Shown piece by piece: positions 36,201 through 49,313 of a stretch of 64,000 bases of DNA (position 1 is the first letter of the stretch; every line of letters begins with the position of its first letter). Both the position numbers and the translations under genes were made by a program. Source of the stretch: Callaeas wilsoni (lineage: Eukaryota; Chordata; Aves; Passeriformes; Callaeidae); assembly GCA_013398955.1 (NCBI GenBank), contig VWPU01008541.1, positions 62,001 through 126,000 of the forward strand. Direction: 5' to 3'. The notes beneath the pieces are model-generated. The model saw only the letters and a list, made by a program, of their open reading frames with translations. It was not told the origin of the DNA and did no database searches.

Positions 36201-39200
36201 AGGAACAAACTTAGAAAACAAAGTCTTGCTATACTTAAAGTAGACAATGGTAGACAAAGGTGGATATTTATATAGTCAAGGCTCATTCATGGGTATTGTG
36301 CATAATGGGGGTTTTTGTGTGTCTGTTTTTGAAACAGGTTTGAACAGGTTAGAAATACCTGCATGAAGAAATTATCTGAAAGATATGAAGTTCATATATG
36401 TATGAGGATAAAGGATCTGGAACTGTTTTTATTAATACTGATAAACTTTCACACAGAAAAATTAAGAAATGCTTTTGATAAATATTTTTATGGAAATAAG
36501 CTAATTTTAGTCTTCTAAGTTTTCATCATTGTTGCTCAACTCTTGTTTCACTGATGAAAAACTTATTTGTATTCCTTTTTCCAAAAGCTGTCAATTCCTG
36601 TATCTTTATCTGACACCGATAGACAAGGTTGTCAAGGTGGATGGAGGAGAGGAGTAGCTGGGGCAGAATTACACAGCTGGTGTTGACACAGACTCACAGG
36701 CACAGTTATTTGCAGGGTCCATAGCTAAAGGCATACGTGGATTCTAATGGCAAATGTTGCTTCCAGGGACAAAAGGGGAGCAGTTTGAAAAAGTCTATAG
36801 ATCATTGAAAACCACAAAAATTCATTTAAATGACAAAGATGTTAAACTGTCACAGTAGTGTAAAGAAAAACATCAGGTTTAAATGTGAATGATCAGATCA
36901 GCCTGTTAATTTAAAGTCTTTATTGTGTCCGGGTTCTTAACACCTGAAACCAAATTGTTCTGTAATGTAGGACTCAAGATGATGTGATGCCATAGGTGTG
37001 GTAATTCTATGTAAATGCAAAGACGAAGTGTTTCAAGAGCACAGACTCAAAGCACTGCTCTGTCACAGACAGAACCTTTCATACGTTTTGAAATGCTAGT
37101 TAAGTATAAAGCAACCAACATGCTATGTTATTAGAGTTAAGCTTTTTAGTTTGCAAAGTGTCACACTTCGTAATTTAATGCTGCTGAAGTTAGAAGCTGT
37201 TTCTAGGTTTAAAGTTACCGACTATACTGCACACCTGCACCACATAATTTTACAAGGCATTCTGGTCTTTTTTCTCATCATATCAAAGTGTGTGTGTGTA
37301 TGTGTTAAGGTTTTTATTCTTATAGCACAAAGATGAAGTATTCGCAATACATTATCTACCTTAAAAAGACAGCAAATGGTACTTTGTGGTATTGAAAGCA
37401 CAGACAGAGACATCTTGGTGATTTTTTTTCTAATAAAGACGTTGTGTGACAAGGTTTGTTTTACATACATCTTAATAGCCGTGAACGTGTCTGCTATTTT
37501 TACATATTTGCAAAACATTTAGCTCCTCTGCTGTATTTTCATTTAAAGTAAATAAAGGTTTTTAAACTACTGAAAGTGGTAATGAAATTTTTCTGATCTG
37601 ACAAGTTACACGAAACTGTTTTCTTTACTCTGAATTTTAGTTACAAGAAAGAAAAGAAGAGGAAAATTCCTTAACAGTAATTTCACGTCTTAAAAAGAAC
37701 AGCCTCTTCAGCACCAAACAGATTTATGGTAACTTTAATGCTGTGACAGAAGAATTCAGAGGAAACAAGGCACATAAATCCCTACTGAGATAAACTTACG
37801 CATGTAAATTTACTTTCATTTTATCATGTTGTATACTAGAAAGGTTATCTGTTATTAGTTGACATAAGTGCATCTGTAAGGAGAACTTGAAAACGTTGAT
37901 TTATTTGAGAGAAAATTAAAACAGCTTCTTTTCTGAATCTCTGAACTCACAATAAATTAACAGAATGGCCTAAGAAATCTATTTGGTGAGATTATCTTTT
38001 AAAATTGCATTTTCAACATTTTTTTCCATAAGATTTCTAATCTGCTGTAGGTGAAACTCAGAGTTAGCAAAAGATTGTTTCCACAGGTATTGAAAACTGC
38101 AAAACTTTTTTTCATCCTGTATGTCCCTTTACCAAATAATGGTCATATGGAATCCTCAGGAAATGTGGATGTTTTCTAGAGCTAAAAGTCTCTCTTTCCT
38201 AAGGAAGGAATAATGACAGTGGGTGCCTTGTTGAAATGCTTTTTAGGCCATTGAATTCAAAGTGCTGCATAAGAATACAGTCTTTTATAATTTCATTTCA
38301 GATCCTGTCCAGAATAAAGAATTCATGGCAGGTGAAAATTGAAAACAGTAGCTGAAAGGAATGTAGTACAGAAACCTTTAAAATGCAAAACTGTTCAGAT
38401 TTTGTTCACTGTGATTTTCAGGGTAATTGCAAATCATTTTTTAACCTATTTAAACCAATTTCCCCATCTTCAGTTGCTCCTATTGCTTTTACTGCATGTT
38501 TTTTCCTCTTGCATTTGCACTGACAGTAGCACATTTTACTTAATGACTCATACCTTTTGTTTTTTCTATTTCATTTATTCAGTTCACAGGACACTTCAGT
38601 GCCCTACTGGAAAAGAAGTACCATCAAAATGTATAAATTATGTTAATTTAAAAATTATTAATAACAATGTAGATCTACAATAAGAATGCAATAGCTAAGA
38701 AATGGAAATGTTACATTTCCTATTTTTAGTCTTGTAAACGTTCTCAATTAAGGACACATGATCATGATAAGAGGCTTGAATTTTAAATTTGTTCTCTCTT
38801 CTTTGAAGAAATTGACCAAAACCCCAGTGACAGGAGTATTCAAAACTGTACCTCATATTTTTAATTGCCGGCATAATCCGGAAATTTTCTATTTATAATC
38901 CATTTTAAAAATGGAAAAATTCTAATAATAAACCTCATGAGAACAATTCTTTCCTTTTTTAATAGATTAGATTAATTTCACTGTTGTAACTCAGAACATG
39001 GAATAAAGCATGAGGGGAAAACCCCATGCTTAAGGTTGGGCTGTGTATGACTAACTGCTGAGAGATCTCATAGAAGAAAGTCCTTCTTGCATAATTCAGT
39101 GACACTGAGAACATGTTTAATCTTTCTTATACTATAGAGAAGCTTTCCTCTGTACCTAGAAGCAGAGACTGGTTAACATTGCAGAAGTTGTCTGATCTAT

Positions 39201-40799
39201 CCAGGTATTACAGATATTATGCTCTTTATAGACACAGTCATAGCCCTTAACATCAGTGTACAGACCTCACCATTAGATCAATACATAGGGAGAATTCTGA
39301 AGTCAGGTGTTAGAAAATAATTTTAAACATTTCCCATAAATCTCAATAGTAAATAAAATCAAATCATTTTACTGTATGATGATGACAGCCTATAGAATTG
39401 ATATTTCACTCCCTACTCATATTAAAATTTATTTTAGAAATAAGTACTTTTATAAAAGCAATACTTTCCATATTTGCATGTCTGACCAGACCTTGGAGCT
39501 TTCTGTCTGAATGCTATTGAAAGACACAGTTTTTCAGCCTGGTTTAAATCTCTATACAGAAGACAGACCATTGGCTTAGACTTGATTTTGAAACTTCACT
39601 CCCACACATTGGCATATGCACAGACAGACAGAAAGGTTGGATAAGTTCCTTATATTTGGAAATGCTGAGAAAGATATACTCTCTCATAGTTTTGTTTTGT
39701 TTGATTTGGAAATACAAATATTATTTAAATTAAGCCTTGAGACTGTAAACTCCAGCTCCACAGAGCATGAATGCTCAGCTTCAAGGCTTAAGCAACCCCC
39801 TTCAGCATAGAAGACCTTAGATTAAAAATACCTTGCTCAAAATTATTATAATGACTAAAACTAATCTTTTTTATCTGATTGTCAATTTCTATTAGAAATA
39901 TAAATGCCAATGAACAGCAGATGTTTTAAAAGTGGGGGTGAATTCAGAGATGCTATTTAAGTACTAAAAAGCTGAAACATGATACTGTCTGGTTTTAGAA
40001 AGGACAAGCAAATAAATTGTAATAATATGTAAAGGAATGCTAAGAAGGCATGCTGGTGTGGTTTGGGTCAGACAGTAAGGGTGTGAAGAAAATATTCCAA
40101 AATTAGTCTTAGACTAAGTTCCATTTATTTATTTCTGTTCCTTAACAGTTGATTTAGGGGACATTCCATCAAGATTGAGGTTCACTAAAAAAATAAATGC
40201 AAGCTTGCTAACATGCCTACCAATTTACAGGAAACTTGAAATGTATTTTGGTTAAACTACTTCTTTTCTTTGAAGTGCAGCACATTTTGCTTAGTGTCAA
40301 GTCTCTTATGAAGTTATAGGGGTTTTAAATAAGACTCACTTGTTAAAAGCACAAAGGAAATTTCTGGAAGGTAACAGGCTCACTTTTTCAGGACTTTGGG
40401 AACTGAATGACAAAAAATAGTCTTTGAGTCTTTTAATTCTTTGGATTTGGTGAAAGACATTTACAGAGGTTAAACAAAGTTTGCATGTGGTCCTATCAAG
40501 CCGTTCAACATCGTGTTCAGCTGCTCATGTGACAAGGTTAACCAGAAAATTCAGCTGTCTTTCTCTATAACAGACTGCTCATTGAATGTCCATTATTTAA
40601 AACTCAAGAGGCATAAAGGAAAGATATAAATTATCATTTAGATGACAGATTATAAAATAAACTTATAAGGACAATGAATTTAAGTAACAATTGGAGATTA
40701 AATACTTTCAACAGATATTATTCTTTAATACACACTATACTTTATTAAAAAAACATAAAATGAAGAAATACAAATGTGTTCTGCCCCTTGATAGCTCGA
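33226..40799. other. unique AT-rich DNA, no recognisable gene or repeat
   Basis: No gene or identifiable transposon found over 7.6 kb. Minor items are a T/G-rich patch at about 33690-33735, a poly-T run at about 35880-35892 and a short GT run at about 37287-37303. Open frames such as 34633-35088 (minus, 151 codons) and 38339-38683 have no recognised domain and are rich in Phe/Leu/Ile/Tyr as expected for AT-rich chance frames. Confidence 0.55.
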
Positions 40800-41260
40800 T
40801 GGCATTAGGGTACATCACGCACCAGCCTTATGCTCCTGTGGGTCTGACAGGTCAGTGGATTCCCTGCAACCACTGCATTGGAGACTGAAGTCAGCCTCAC
40901 TGGGAATGAGTGGCAAAGGCATCCTATTGTGACTTGCCCAGATGCTCTGTGCATCCTTGGCATAGACTGTCTCAGGAAAGGGTGTTTCAAAGACCCAGTG
41001 CTGGTAGGCTTTCAGTACAGCTGCCTTGGAGGTGGAGGAAATTAAGAAGCTGTATACCTTGCATACCTTGCCGGGTCTCTTGGAGGGCCCTTCTGTTGTG
41101 GGGGTGCTGAGGGTTGAAGGGCAAAGGGAGCTGATCTCTACCACAAGGAGCACATCTGAGACTCCCTGATTCCCATCCGTACACTCATTTGGTGACAAGA
41201 GAACCAAGGAGTTATCAGCAGAAACTGCTCACCCTTTAAGAATCCCACACTGAGTGCCAA
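40800..41260 (+). pseudogene. decayed endogenous retrovirus pol fragment (protease end to RT start)
   Basis: The clearest segment is in the frame of 40950, where SLTGNEWQRHPIV, then ILGIDCLRKG and FKDP are visible. ILGID resembles the C-terminal LGxD-type motif that closes retroviral aspartic proteases of ERVL type. It is followed by a linker with EIKKLYTLHTLPGL-like and DSLIPI-like segments that lead to the RT N-terminus in bird ERVL pol. The upstream part (GLTGQWIPCNHC) is in a different frame, and later parts change frame and carry stops, so this is a long-dead copy. No gag, RT catalytic or env sequence is recognisable nearby. The 130-codon minus-strand frame over the same interval is a shadow. 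Family assignment is from memory. Confidence 0.65.
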
Positions 41261-41264
41261 ATAG

Positions 41265-41550
41265 GATAGTTGTGGTTCACTCATCCTGATGCCCTGCCCT
41301 GCTGCCCCCGGTGGGATGGGGAGGAGAATTGGAGAAAGGTGAACCGTATGGATGCAGATAAGAACAGTGTAATACCTGAAATAAACTCTTGAACTTCTTG
41401 TGCTTGCTGGCAGAGCATGGGTAACTGAAGTCCTTGTCTTAGGGTAAGCATTGCCCAGCAACAACTAAACCAGCAGTGTGTTATCAACATTATTCTCATA
41501 CTGAACCCAAGACACAGCTCTGTTCCAGCTACTACAGAGGAAATGATAGT
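41265..41550 (-). mobile_element. ERVL-type LTR fragment, reverse orientation, internally deleted
   Basis: Plus-strand segments 'ggggaggagaattggag', 'atggatgcagataagaacagtgtaa', 'gaagtccttgtcttag', 'cccagcaacaactaaacc', 'cagtgtgttatcaacatta', 'ttctcatactgaacccaaga' and 'cacagctctgttccagctac' occur in the order of the reverse complement of a common avian ERVL LTR whose forward start is tgtcctggtttcagctgg. The terminal inverted end on the right is too diverged to place. The TATA-containing middle is missing, as the sequence passes directly from the region near 41390 to 'cttcttgtgcttgctgg'. It lies beside the pol fragment but in the opposite orientation, so the two are probably separate insertions. 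Confidence 0.72.
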
Positions 41551-44500
41551 TGGAGGTTTTCTTAGGCACAGTAAACACAAAATTAAAGAATTTTTGACTC
41601 TTGGAGAAGCAAGCAGAGAGATGCCACTTTGAACTTCCAGAACGGAGTTTCAGTAGTTATTTTCAGTATTTACTTTCATTATTTCAGTCCCTGTTCCTAA
41701 TGTAAACTGTTAAAAATCCCCTGAAATGGACAAATTCACAAATTAATTGAAAAATTTAATAATTTTAAAATTTATAAAATATTATGCTTAGAAATCCTAA
41801 ATTAATTTTTAATTTTTTTACAATGTCCAATCTAGGCATTGTCTAAGCAACCAATTATTTATGAATAACTCCTGGTCCTGTTTTTATCTAGTGTCTCTTC
41901 GACTGAGTAGTGTTCCAGCATCCTAAGTATCATTAAATAATAAATCAGTAAGTAGTATTCACCTCATCATACTCCAGGTCACACAATCTATCATTTCTGA
42001 GAATTCTCATTAACTCTTTTGGATTAGTAACCTGGAAATATGCTTTGTCATTGAAATAAAGGAAGAAAATGCAAGGAGAAAGAACCGCTTTGTAGGCTGA
42101 AGTTCTCAGAGCAGGATAACCTTGTCCTGAGAGAGACTAGGACCATTTCCCTTTGGAACTGTTGAATTTCTCTTCACATGCTGATTGTATTTTACAAAGT
42201 GTTTGCATTTATTTTGTTAAGCATACATTGAAACATTATTTATTTTTTTTTATCTTACCTGATGACAGAGGGAAAGAAGCAGGGGGGCATAACTTGTGTT
42301 GGACATTTCTTGGCAGCAGCTGACAGCAGTCATGATCTGGTAATTGATCCTGAACCATGTGAACCACTGTTAAAACACTGTGACCTGTGTTGGTGATTCA
42401 GGTAGAATTTCTGTTCCTGAAAGACAAGCAAAAAGAACTGGGAAAAGAGGGGGAAAGGGATCATTCTTCAAGAGAGGAGCAGCAGTTTAGGAGAAACACA
42501 TTACCTGACTATTTCCTGTACTCGCCACTAATTCAGGCTAAGTACGTCTTTGGTTCGCCCCTTTTGTGTCATGAAAAGTCATTCATTACTCTAAATGCAG
42601 TTTCAGGCTTTGTGTCAGCGTGTAATAGTGTAGTTTATCACCACAGCAAGAGGGAAAAGCACAGAAAAATTAGGTTAATCAATACCACGGCAGTGTGTTT
42701 GACATTACATTCAGGAAAGGTTTAGCATGTCATTCCTGACTGCAGGCCATAAACTGCCTGAGGTCTGTGTAGCTCTTGATGCGTGTGCTGGTTCCTCATG
42801 CGGATCGAGGGCACAGCGTAGCTTTAAGCTTCTGCTAATCATGCACCCCCTGCTGACACCCAGCACCTTGGGTTGTAAAAAATGTGACACCACTGCTTCC
42901 AATATTCCCTCTCCTGAAAAAAAAAAATTATAATGTTTCTAATTGGCAGATCTAGGCAAAATCCCTAACCGAATGTTCTGTTTAAAATTTATACTTATAA
43001 ACAATTATTTTTTTTCCCCCTAACATTGAAAACTATTCATTCAGTGTTTGGTATGCAGGGATTTGTTGCAGGCTGGTGTTTGGAGTTTTATGAACATTCT
43101 GGTACTTTTACACTGGATCAAGATAGGAAATGACAAACTGACAATGGAAAAAATACTTGTGAGGCACTTCATTAGTAAGGGATAGGATGTAGGATAATAT
43201 GCTTACAACCATAGGGAGCTTAGGAGAAAAAAACTCCTGCATTTTGTACTGCAAAATCATAAGATTTCCAGAAATGTGCAGATTCATATCTATGATTAAA
43301 AAAAAAAATGAATCCCTTATTTGTGGAAATAATATGTGCTCTTATACTGAAGGTGTAATTCAAGCAAATGCTGGTGGTGACTGTGATGATGCTTTGTAAT
43401 TACAATGACAACCTTATGACACATTTATGTAACACTGGAAGTTACTCCCCATGTCTTTAGAATCAAAACTTCCTCGTCTTGCATGTTGCAATCCACTGGT
43501 AATTAGTTAGTTTCCAACTTTAATTTATCTTCTAAAAGCCAGGAGTTTGTTTTAAGTTTGTTGAGAGCAAGAACTGAGCACTGTGGGTTTTAGCATTGTA
43601 CAAAGCATTGCTATAACTTAAAACATATTTTGTATCAGTTATTTTAAATTACATGTTCTTGAAGATATGTCATCATTTCTATAAACCTCTGTAAAATATT
43701 CCCTTTTTAAAAAAAAAGTAGTTTCTTGTAGAGTTTATACAATTATATAGTCTGAGATAAAGTTCAAAGACTCAAGGATGAATATCATTCAAATTTACAG
43801 AAACCTGCAGTCCAGATCCTTGGTAGACTTAGAGAGACATTACTTCACTGAAATTAATGGAGCTAGGCAGACTTGCTCCAACTCAGAAACTGTATTGGAA
43901 TGTTTATCTAAAGCTAATTTAAAAATCTTTCATCTTGAAATTGAATAAGGTAGTTCATAAATATAGGTTTTCCTACAAGACTTCTGGTATGAGTGTGATT
44001 TTCACTTGAATGAGGACAAAAGGGCTACTCTCAGCATAAATTAGATAAAACAGGAAAAGGAAAAAAGGACAATTAGAAAGATACACTGACGACTGATAGG
44101 ACTTGAGTACAAGTGAGATATGTTCACTAAATTAACCCTGAGTGGAGTTCTTATGTGCTACTAAAGTTTCAGAAAAGATTTATTTCTGAATTATTTTTCT
44201 ACTCATATTTTTTATATGTTAAAAAGTCCCCTTCCCACATAAAAATGAATAATTTTAAAGTCAAAAGGAGATCATTATGATCACTTATTCTGAACTTTTA
44301 TATAAGGCCTGCCCCATCTTTTGAAGCAAAATAATGCAATTTCCTCCATAATAATTTGTATTTTTATGTTTCTTATCTTTTTTCACAGTATTTCTAAAAA
44401 GTGAGATGTGGATTTCACGGGGAACAATCTTTCACCTTATGATTTGACTGTAGGGCAACCACAGGTACACATTCCTGCTATTCTTTTATCTCTGACTATT

Positions 44501-46345
44501 ACTCAGAGAATGGGTAACATTTTGTGGAATAGGCCTTCCAAAGCTTTTCAGTGCTTACATTTTACATGCCAGATTTTTTTTGGCACCTGTAAACATTTAT
44601 TCAGAAGCACACGTAAGCCTTTATAGAATAATTTGTAAAATGGGTCTGAAAGAATTACATATTTTAATTGGCATGTTGAATGATTGAGTTGTGTCTCTCA
44701 TTGACTGCTATTATAATAATTATTAATCATGATAGAATACATATTTCTGAAAATGAGAGCAATACTCAGACTTCCAGCTCTGAAATGTATCAGTGTGCCA
44801 TTTGACAGAAAAAGGACAGAGGCACACTCCCTATTCAGTTAATCATACATATATATCTATATATATACACACATAAAGATATTTCTCCAGAAGGAATCAG
44901 TCTTATTCACACTTACAGGCCCAAGTATAATATGTTCATTACAAATGCAACCTCAAGAAGAAGTCCAGCTGCGATTCAGGATGAAATTATGTAGAGAAAT
45001 TCTGCATTTGTAAACCAAATGTCAAATTAAGTGAGAATCCAAAAGGATAGTTATAAGACTAGGGTGGCTATAAAGGATGTTTTGGACCTCATAGTGAATC
45101 ACCTAGTCTGGAAGCCCATTTGAATGTTGGCAACAGTGCAATGATGCTTGTAGACAGTCTTTGAGCACTTTATTCAGGCAACTAATAATAAATCTACTGT
45201 GTATTTTATCAGCCCTGATAATTCCTGGATAATGGCCAAAGACAAAAGGGTTTATCTACCATGTGCATCTACTTAAAAGCTGGAACAAATCTTCATTTTT
45301 ATTAGAAAAGTCACTCATGCATGGCCTTCATTTTTACGTAGCAAGTGCAAATTATTTTCTGGAGCATTTCTGTGGAATGATGCTCTTTCCTGAAAAGTCT
45401 ACATTAGGAAGGTGATACCTATAAATATCAAATGAAACCCAATTAACTACTTACAAACCAAAACTGAATGAAATTCTGTAACTGAACCTCTTACACCTAG
45501 CATATGCATCACTTTTTTATACACTGCACAGCATCTAAGATAATTTAAACAAATTTTATACTGCCTTATAATGCAATGAAATAAATAAGTGGAATGATAA
45601 CCATGGTGATTGGCTAGATACGACAACTGGAAAACTGAGAAAACCATTTGCTAAATTCTAGGAGACTTTTTATAGTAATAATTATTTTACTGAGTTTTAA
45701 GTGATTTATCATCTGTGGAAACCATGATAAAATTCAGAAATGCCGAGTGGGGAAAAATTGTGCTGTGAAACTGCAAACTATTGGAACCCAATGTTGGGCC
45801 TATGAAGAGCTGTTACCAGGGTTGTGTGACAGTTTGGGATGGTGTGCTAAGTGTATATGGATCATTTGGAAAAGTAGTGGTTTTGATTTGTAGAGATTCA
45901 TATGAAATTCTAGTTAAAAAAATCTACTCACACCACCTGGAAACTCCATGAATGATGCAGAGCAATTCTCTATGTTTTATTAATACAGTACCTGAACAGA
46001 TTATGGTTTGACAAACAGGCAGGAAGGCATGACTTCAGGAAAGTATTTCATTATAATTTCTGGGTTTATTTAACATGTGGTATGAGCTATTTTAACTAGG
46101 CAGATTATACATCTATAGCTAGAAATTGAAAGGACAGCATTTGAAAAGAACAGACTAAAAATACAAGATTTTCTTACACCACAGCAAAAATATTTTGTAA
46201 TGTTTAAAATCAAGAAAAGCAAACAGCTCTGTTCTGTGCTTGAGATATAAAGTAACAAAGCTTAACTGAGTGTGGATGACTATTTTTATCTTAAGTTGTA
46301 CCTTCTTCCTATGATTAGGATTTAGTAATATTTTAGTTTGAAAAA
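41551..46345. other. unique AT-rich DNA with one AT/AC microsatellite
   Basis: No gene or transposon recognised over 4.8 kb. The only repeat is a short TA/CA run at 44845-44876. Frames at 42387-42725, 42727-42933 and 44408-44626 have no recognised motif. A weakly CR1/L3-like phrase near 45080-45115 was not accepted. Confidence 0.5.
44845..44876. repeat. TA/CA dinucleotide microsatellite
   Basis: catacatatatatctatatatat followed by acacacata: an interrupted alternating purine-pyrimidine run of about 32 bp. Confidence 0.85.
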
Positions 46346-46901
46346 TGTTGTGGTGACTGAACCAACCACAGGAATGCCCCAGGAGACACATAGCCCAAAT
46401 AGAGAGGTTTGGTGGGCTGGCTCCAAAGGTTAAATCCCCCTCTGTGAGGATGGCTTCTCCCATTGAATTCCTGTGACCTGATGTAGGCTCGGTCTGTCTG
46501 ACTGACAGTGGACAGACACCCCTTGTATCTCCTAAGGAAAGGTAGCCAAACCTGCCTTGCCCTTCCCTTCTTCCTATAGCCCATTGCTATGTCATCCCCG
46601 CCTCCCTTTCTGTACCCCTNAGCTGGAAGTTCGCCCTCTTCATGTCCGGCCCCCTTCAAGGGAGTTTCTACAATAAACCCTTGGAATACCGACCGGGGGG
46701 CCGCCTCGCTCATTGATCTCTGGCCACGCTTGGGCAATCCATAAGCCCCAGGTGCGCATGGCTCCGTGCCTTCCACTGCGCGGGCAAGGAAGCTGGCTAG
46801 CGAGGCACACAAGTGCCACAGAGTGTCCTCCTCTCGTGTTGGGCACCTCTGGACAAGCTGCTGCTCTCCTGGCCCAGCCAGCGTGCTGGCGTATTAATAT
46901 A
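46346..46901 (+). mobile_element. endogenous retrovirus LTR (probable solo LTR), contains one N
   Basis: A GC-richer 556-bp block in AT-rich DNA. It starts TGTTGTGGTGACTGAACC, has a poly(A) signal AATAAA at 46672-46677 followed by a GC-rich U5-like segment (gaccggggggccgcctcgc), and ends near 'gtattaatata'. The six bases gaaaaa occur immediately before (46340-46345) and immediately after (46902-46907), as expected for a 6-bp target duplication of a beta/alpha-type retrovirus. However, the word is low complexity and the 3' end is TA rather than CA, so this boundary is tentative. No gag/pol/env flanks were seen. The single ambiguous base of the window is at 46620. The minus-strand open frames here (46155-46990) are shadows. 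Confidence 0.7.
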
Positions 46902-48095
46902 GAAAAAGCTGATTTAAAGCCCAATATTGCTGTAATATTGGGTACCCCTGCTTTGCCAACTGACTGCATTAAAACCAACAAAATATACAAATTTTAGGTT
47001 GAATGTGTTCCTGGAAAAACCAGGAACCAATGTGGAGCTCTGCTGCAATGCTACAGAGAGCATGCATTGTGAGCAAAAGGTACCATCCTTTGGAGGAAAG
47101 CAAATTTTCTTTCAGGCCTTCTATCAATTTGGTCTCTGCATCCAGAAGCTTCTGTTCATAATGGCCAGACAATCTGAGATACAAAAATTTATTTCACATC
47201 ATCTATTAAGCATAGACACTCATTGCCTCTGTAGCACCAGGAACTGCTGCAAGCCTCATTGGTAGTAAGCAAACACAAATGGTGTTAGAATGATACTGGT
47301 CCACAATACATGGTACTATTCTCTCTGTCTTTGCATCATACCAATTGCTGACTCAGATTTTTCCACTGACAACAATTGTTAAACTGATGTCCAAATGCAA
47401 TTTACTGTATAAAGTACAGTTGATACAAAGGCTACTGTAGCTGAGGACCTACCCTCAGTACTAGAAAATAATCATAGGTTTTGAGTGAAGGAAAGGTCCA
47501 ATGTTAAGGAAGCACTTTCAGGGAAAAGGTCTCGACTACAGTGACCTGAACACTTTAGGTTTAGTACACCCTGAACATAAGCCCCTAAAATACCATAAAT
47601 CCTTGTTGATACATCTCTACTCTTTATTGTGACGTTTATTCTATCTAGCACCATATGCTAGATCCATTTATGTCTCACTTTCTTCATTTATGTCATTAGC
47701 CGATATCATTACTGCATCCCCCTATTAACATGTTCCACAGACCACACGAGTCAACGGGCATCTACTACTGTTTTATTAAGAACATATTTTCCATCATAAT
47801 TTGTCACAACACCTATAGGTAGCTAAAATACATCAGTTGATTTTGTGTTAGGGTATCTTGCGTATGATTTTAAGATAACTATAATCTATTCAGATAACCA
47901 GAATTACTCTATACCCAACACTATCAATTGCAGCTACAACAAATAAAAAAATTAGAAGATACTCTCAAAATCTTTATTACTATATAGGTAATATAACATC
48001 AGTATTTCCTGCAAGTCTATATATGAAATTATAGAACATCAATAAGGAGAAGTACAAGGACTGAAGAGGACAATCAGAAAAATCTTATGGCAAAA
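46902..48095. other. unique AT-rich DNA, no recognisable feature
   Basis: No gene or repeat seen. The 88-codon frame at 46999-47265 has no recognised domain. AT-rich sequence continues up to the LTR-like block. Confidence 0.5.
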
Positions 48096-49221
48096 TGTTG
48101 TGACCCACCTCAGAAGACAAGGGTAATTGACCTTCTTATTAATAGATACCTTGGTGTGGATTAGAGTGAAATGACACTGAATAACCCGTATTTGTAAATA
48201 TATATGTGTTTATTTTAGAACAAATTGATTGCAAATGAAAACAAGTATGTAGCCACTTTAGTTGTTACTATCTATAGTAATATAGCAATATAAAAATAAC
48301 TCCTAAGAAAATTTGTAAGGAAAATTAAGAGAAAGAATAGATAAGAGTAGAAAGAGATCACCGCCACTAGGCCTCAGACCTGGTTATTGCAATTTTGATG
48401 TCTGTTGGTCAGAAGTGCTGTCTGAAGTCTTGGTTGAAGTAGCAGTAGTTGCAGTGGTGGCAGTACAGAGGAGTCCTAACAAACTCTGGTTTATATTCCC
48501 TCTGGTTCAGCTGGGGACTCCCAGTACCACCCCTGGGGCTGTGAGTTTTACACTGGATGATGTAATGCTGTGAGTCATGGGATACTTCTGGAGTCTTTGA
48601 TGGTCTAAATCTTCACAGTTGCCTATTAAAGTCAGTGCAGTTGAGTGTACTATGGCCCATGATGGCCCATCAGCAGAGATGAGCACCTTCAGACTATGTG
48701 TGAGTGTTCCAGTACTCCCCCAAGAGGGCAATTATTGCAGCTGAATTCACAAGAGTAAGGGCAAAGAGACATCAGCTGCCTCGAAGGATTTGCCTCTTTC
48801 CTTACCTCGTTCAATACTCAGCTTGTAGCCTGTGGGCTGTGCTCCCCCTCTGCACCTGGGAGGTTACTTTGCAGCTCACTGCCTCAATGTTTGAGCCACC
48901 AGCATTTCAGTCTCTCTTCCAATATAGCTTCTGGATTCTTCTTCCCAGACCTGGGATGATTGGACAGTACTACCCCCCTTTATCTTATCTGAAGTTCCCA
49001 TCACAATCCAAATTCCAGTTAGTAGGTCTGTTTGGGGAGGGATGGGCTTTGGTGGTCATAGATGAACAGCTGCTTCTTTGTGGTTTATTATTGTGGGCAA
49101 AAGTCCTTCAATGATTTTAGCACTGTTTAAGACATTAATGACTTCAGTTTCTTCCAAAAGCTCAAAACTTCCTGGAATGTATTACTAATTCTGTTCCAGT
49201 TAATGTTGAGGGCTTGTGACA
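48096..49221 (-). mobile_element. LTR-like block in reverse orientation (putative ERV LTR)
   Basis: A roughly 1.1-kb block with higher GC from about 48360 onward reads like an avian ERV LTR on the minus strand. Minus-strand TATAAA lies at 48490-48495 in the context gggaatataaaccagag, and minus-strand AATAAA lies about 280 bp further along at 48209-48214, the spacing expected between U3 promoter and R/U5 poly(A) signal. The plus-strand block can be taken to begin TGTTGTGACCC and end near TTGTGACA, giving TG...CA ends, but no matching target duplication was found, so the ends are provisional. The 136-codon frame at 48704-49114 inside it has no recognised domain and is probably chance. Family unknown. 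Confidence 0.45.
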
Positions 49222-49313
49222 TTCCATAGGATTACTCTAATTGTGATCTCGATTCTAAAGGTAGTAGTAGAATGAAGTTTGATCTCCTGTGAGGAATTTG
49301 AGAGCAGCCCTGT

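Noticed and set aside
40815..41207. 130-codon minus-strand frame
   Set aside because: The plus strand of the same interval carries retroviral pol similarity; the minus frame is a shadow.
45060..45200. Possible CR1/L3 3' end
   Set aside because: One phrase (ggacctcatagtgaatcacctagtctgg) is suggestive but the following sequence does not match; too weak to annotate.
46333..46990. Minus-strand frames of 116-159 codons
   Set aside because: They lie inside the LTR, one crosses the N, and none has a recognisable domain.
48704..49114. 136-codon plus-strand frame as an exon
   Set aside because: It lies in the reverse LTR-like block; no domain recognised and no convincing splice sites.
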